Assembly: GCA_037179515.1 (NCBI GenBank)
Contig: JAXCGZ010017028.1
Span: 93,501-157,500, forward strand
Origin: Halocaridina rubra
Lineage: Eukaryota; Arthropoda; Malacostraca; Decapoda; Atyidae
DNA: 64,000 nt
Reading direction: 5' to 3'
In this document: positions 63,853 to 64,000 of the stretch, one piece after another
How positions within the stretch are numbered: the stretch's first letter is position 1
How the letters are laid out: every line of letters begins with the position of its first letter
The notes under the pieces: model-generated
Seen by the model: only the letters and a program-made list of their open reading frames with translations
The model's database searches: none
What the model was told of the DNA's origin: nothing
Made by a program: the position numbers and the translations under genes

Positions 63853-64000
63853 TGTTACCCCGGTTATTCGTGCTTCTTGGTTCGCGTTCTCACTCTATCG
63901 CGGTTTTATTTGGATAAATTATTATTTTATTTTATGGGTATTCGCAAAAATATTAAAATCTTGAAAAAAACCATTTTCAGTAGTTTCATTTTTTTTTAAA
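63850..64000 (+). mobile_element. TgA-14: left end, cut by the window edge
   Basis: CAGTGTTACCCCGGTTATTC then GCGTTCTCACTCTATCGCGG and TTTATGGGTATTCGCAAAAA, the TgA 5' end as at 29283 and 55443. The rest lies outside the window. Confidence 0.85.

Overview
The window looks like repeat-dense, AT-rich arthropod DNA, most likely from a decapod crustacean. The evidence is long (TA)n, (TAA)n and (GA)n tracts, many pogo/Tigger-type DNA transposons with CENP-B/psq-like transposases, RTE-, Jockey- and CR1/L2-type LINE fragments, a tRNA-derived SINE and one spliced C2H2 zinc-finger gene. No prokaryotic gene organisation, CRISPR array or rRNA was seen. The decapod assignment is inference from the repeat spectrum; no species is claimed. 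Family names (TgA, TgD, TgE, TgF, R1, FB) are local labels for this annotation.

Host genes are scarce. One intact multi-finger C2H2 coding exon lies on the minus strand at 12575-13482, with a visible splice acceptor. A decayed paralogue lies at 42690-43420. Nearly everything else is mobile DNA.

Layout. 1-1750: RTE LINE endonuclease fragment with a SINE inserted in it. 1753-11533: TgA-1, a perfect hairpin, TgD-1, TgF-1, TgA-2 and TgF-2, mostly joined by (TA)n. 11534-15200: simple repeats, the zinc-finger exon and its upstream sequence. 15200-18098: simple repeats, a 180-bp tandem array and transposon ends. 18099-24203: TgE-1 and a minus-strand Tigger (TgE-2) split by a Jockey-like LINE. 24307-33020: TgF-3 and four TgA elements in a row. 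33021-40342: TgE-3 carrying a nested TgF, a hAT MITE and a second TgF. 40345-43420: TgF-6, TgA-8 and the zinc-finger pseudogene. 43779-56739: TgD-2 (chimeric), TgA-9, the longest TgA (TgA-10), TgA-11 with an uninterrupted LINE reading frame, and TgA-12. 56771-60328: two large foldback elements made of tRNA-like tandem units. 60477-64000: TgA-13, TgF-7 and the start of TgA-14.

Three themes stand out. (1) The Tigger-type elements are strung head to tail with (TA)n tracts as the only linkers, as if each insertion's TA target duplication expanded and then served as the next landing site. (2) Several families have grown private tandem arrays inside their termini (160 bp in TgA, 180 bp and about 630 bp in TgF, about 280 bp in FB), which looks like satellite DNA arising inside transposons. 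(3) Related copies elsewhere in the window act as internal empty-site controls, allowing nested insertions to be resolved to the base. All transposases seen are broken. The 946-codon LINE frame at 51474-54314 is the only uninterrupted mobile-element protein.
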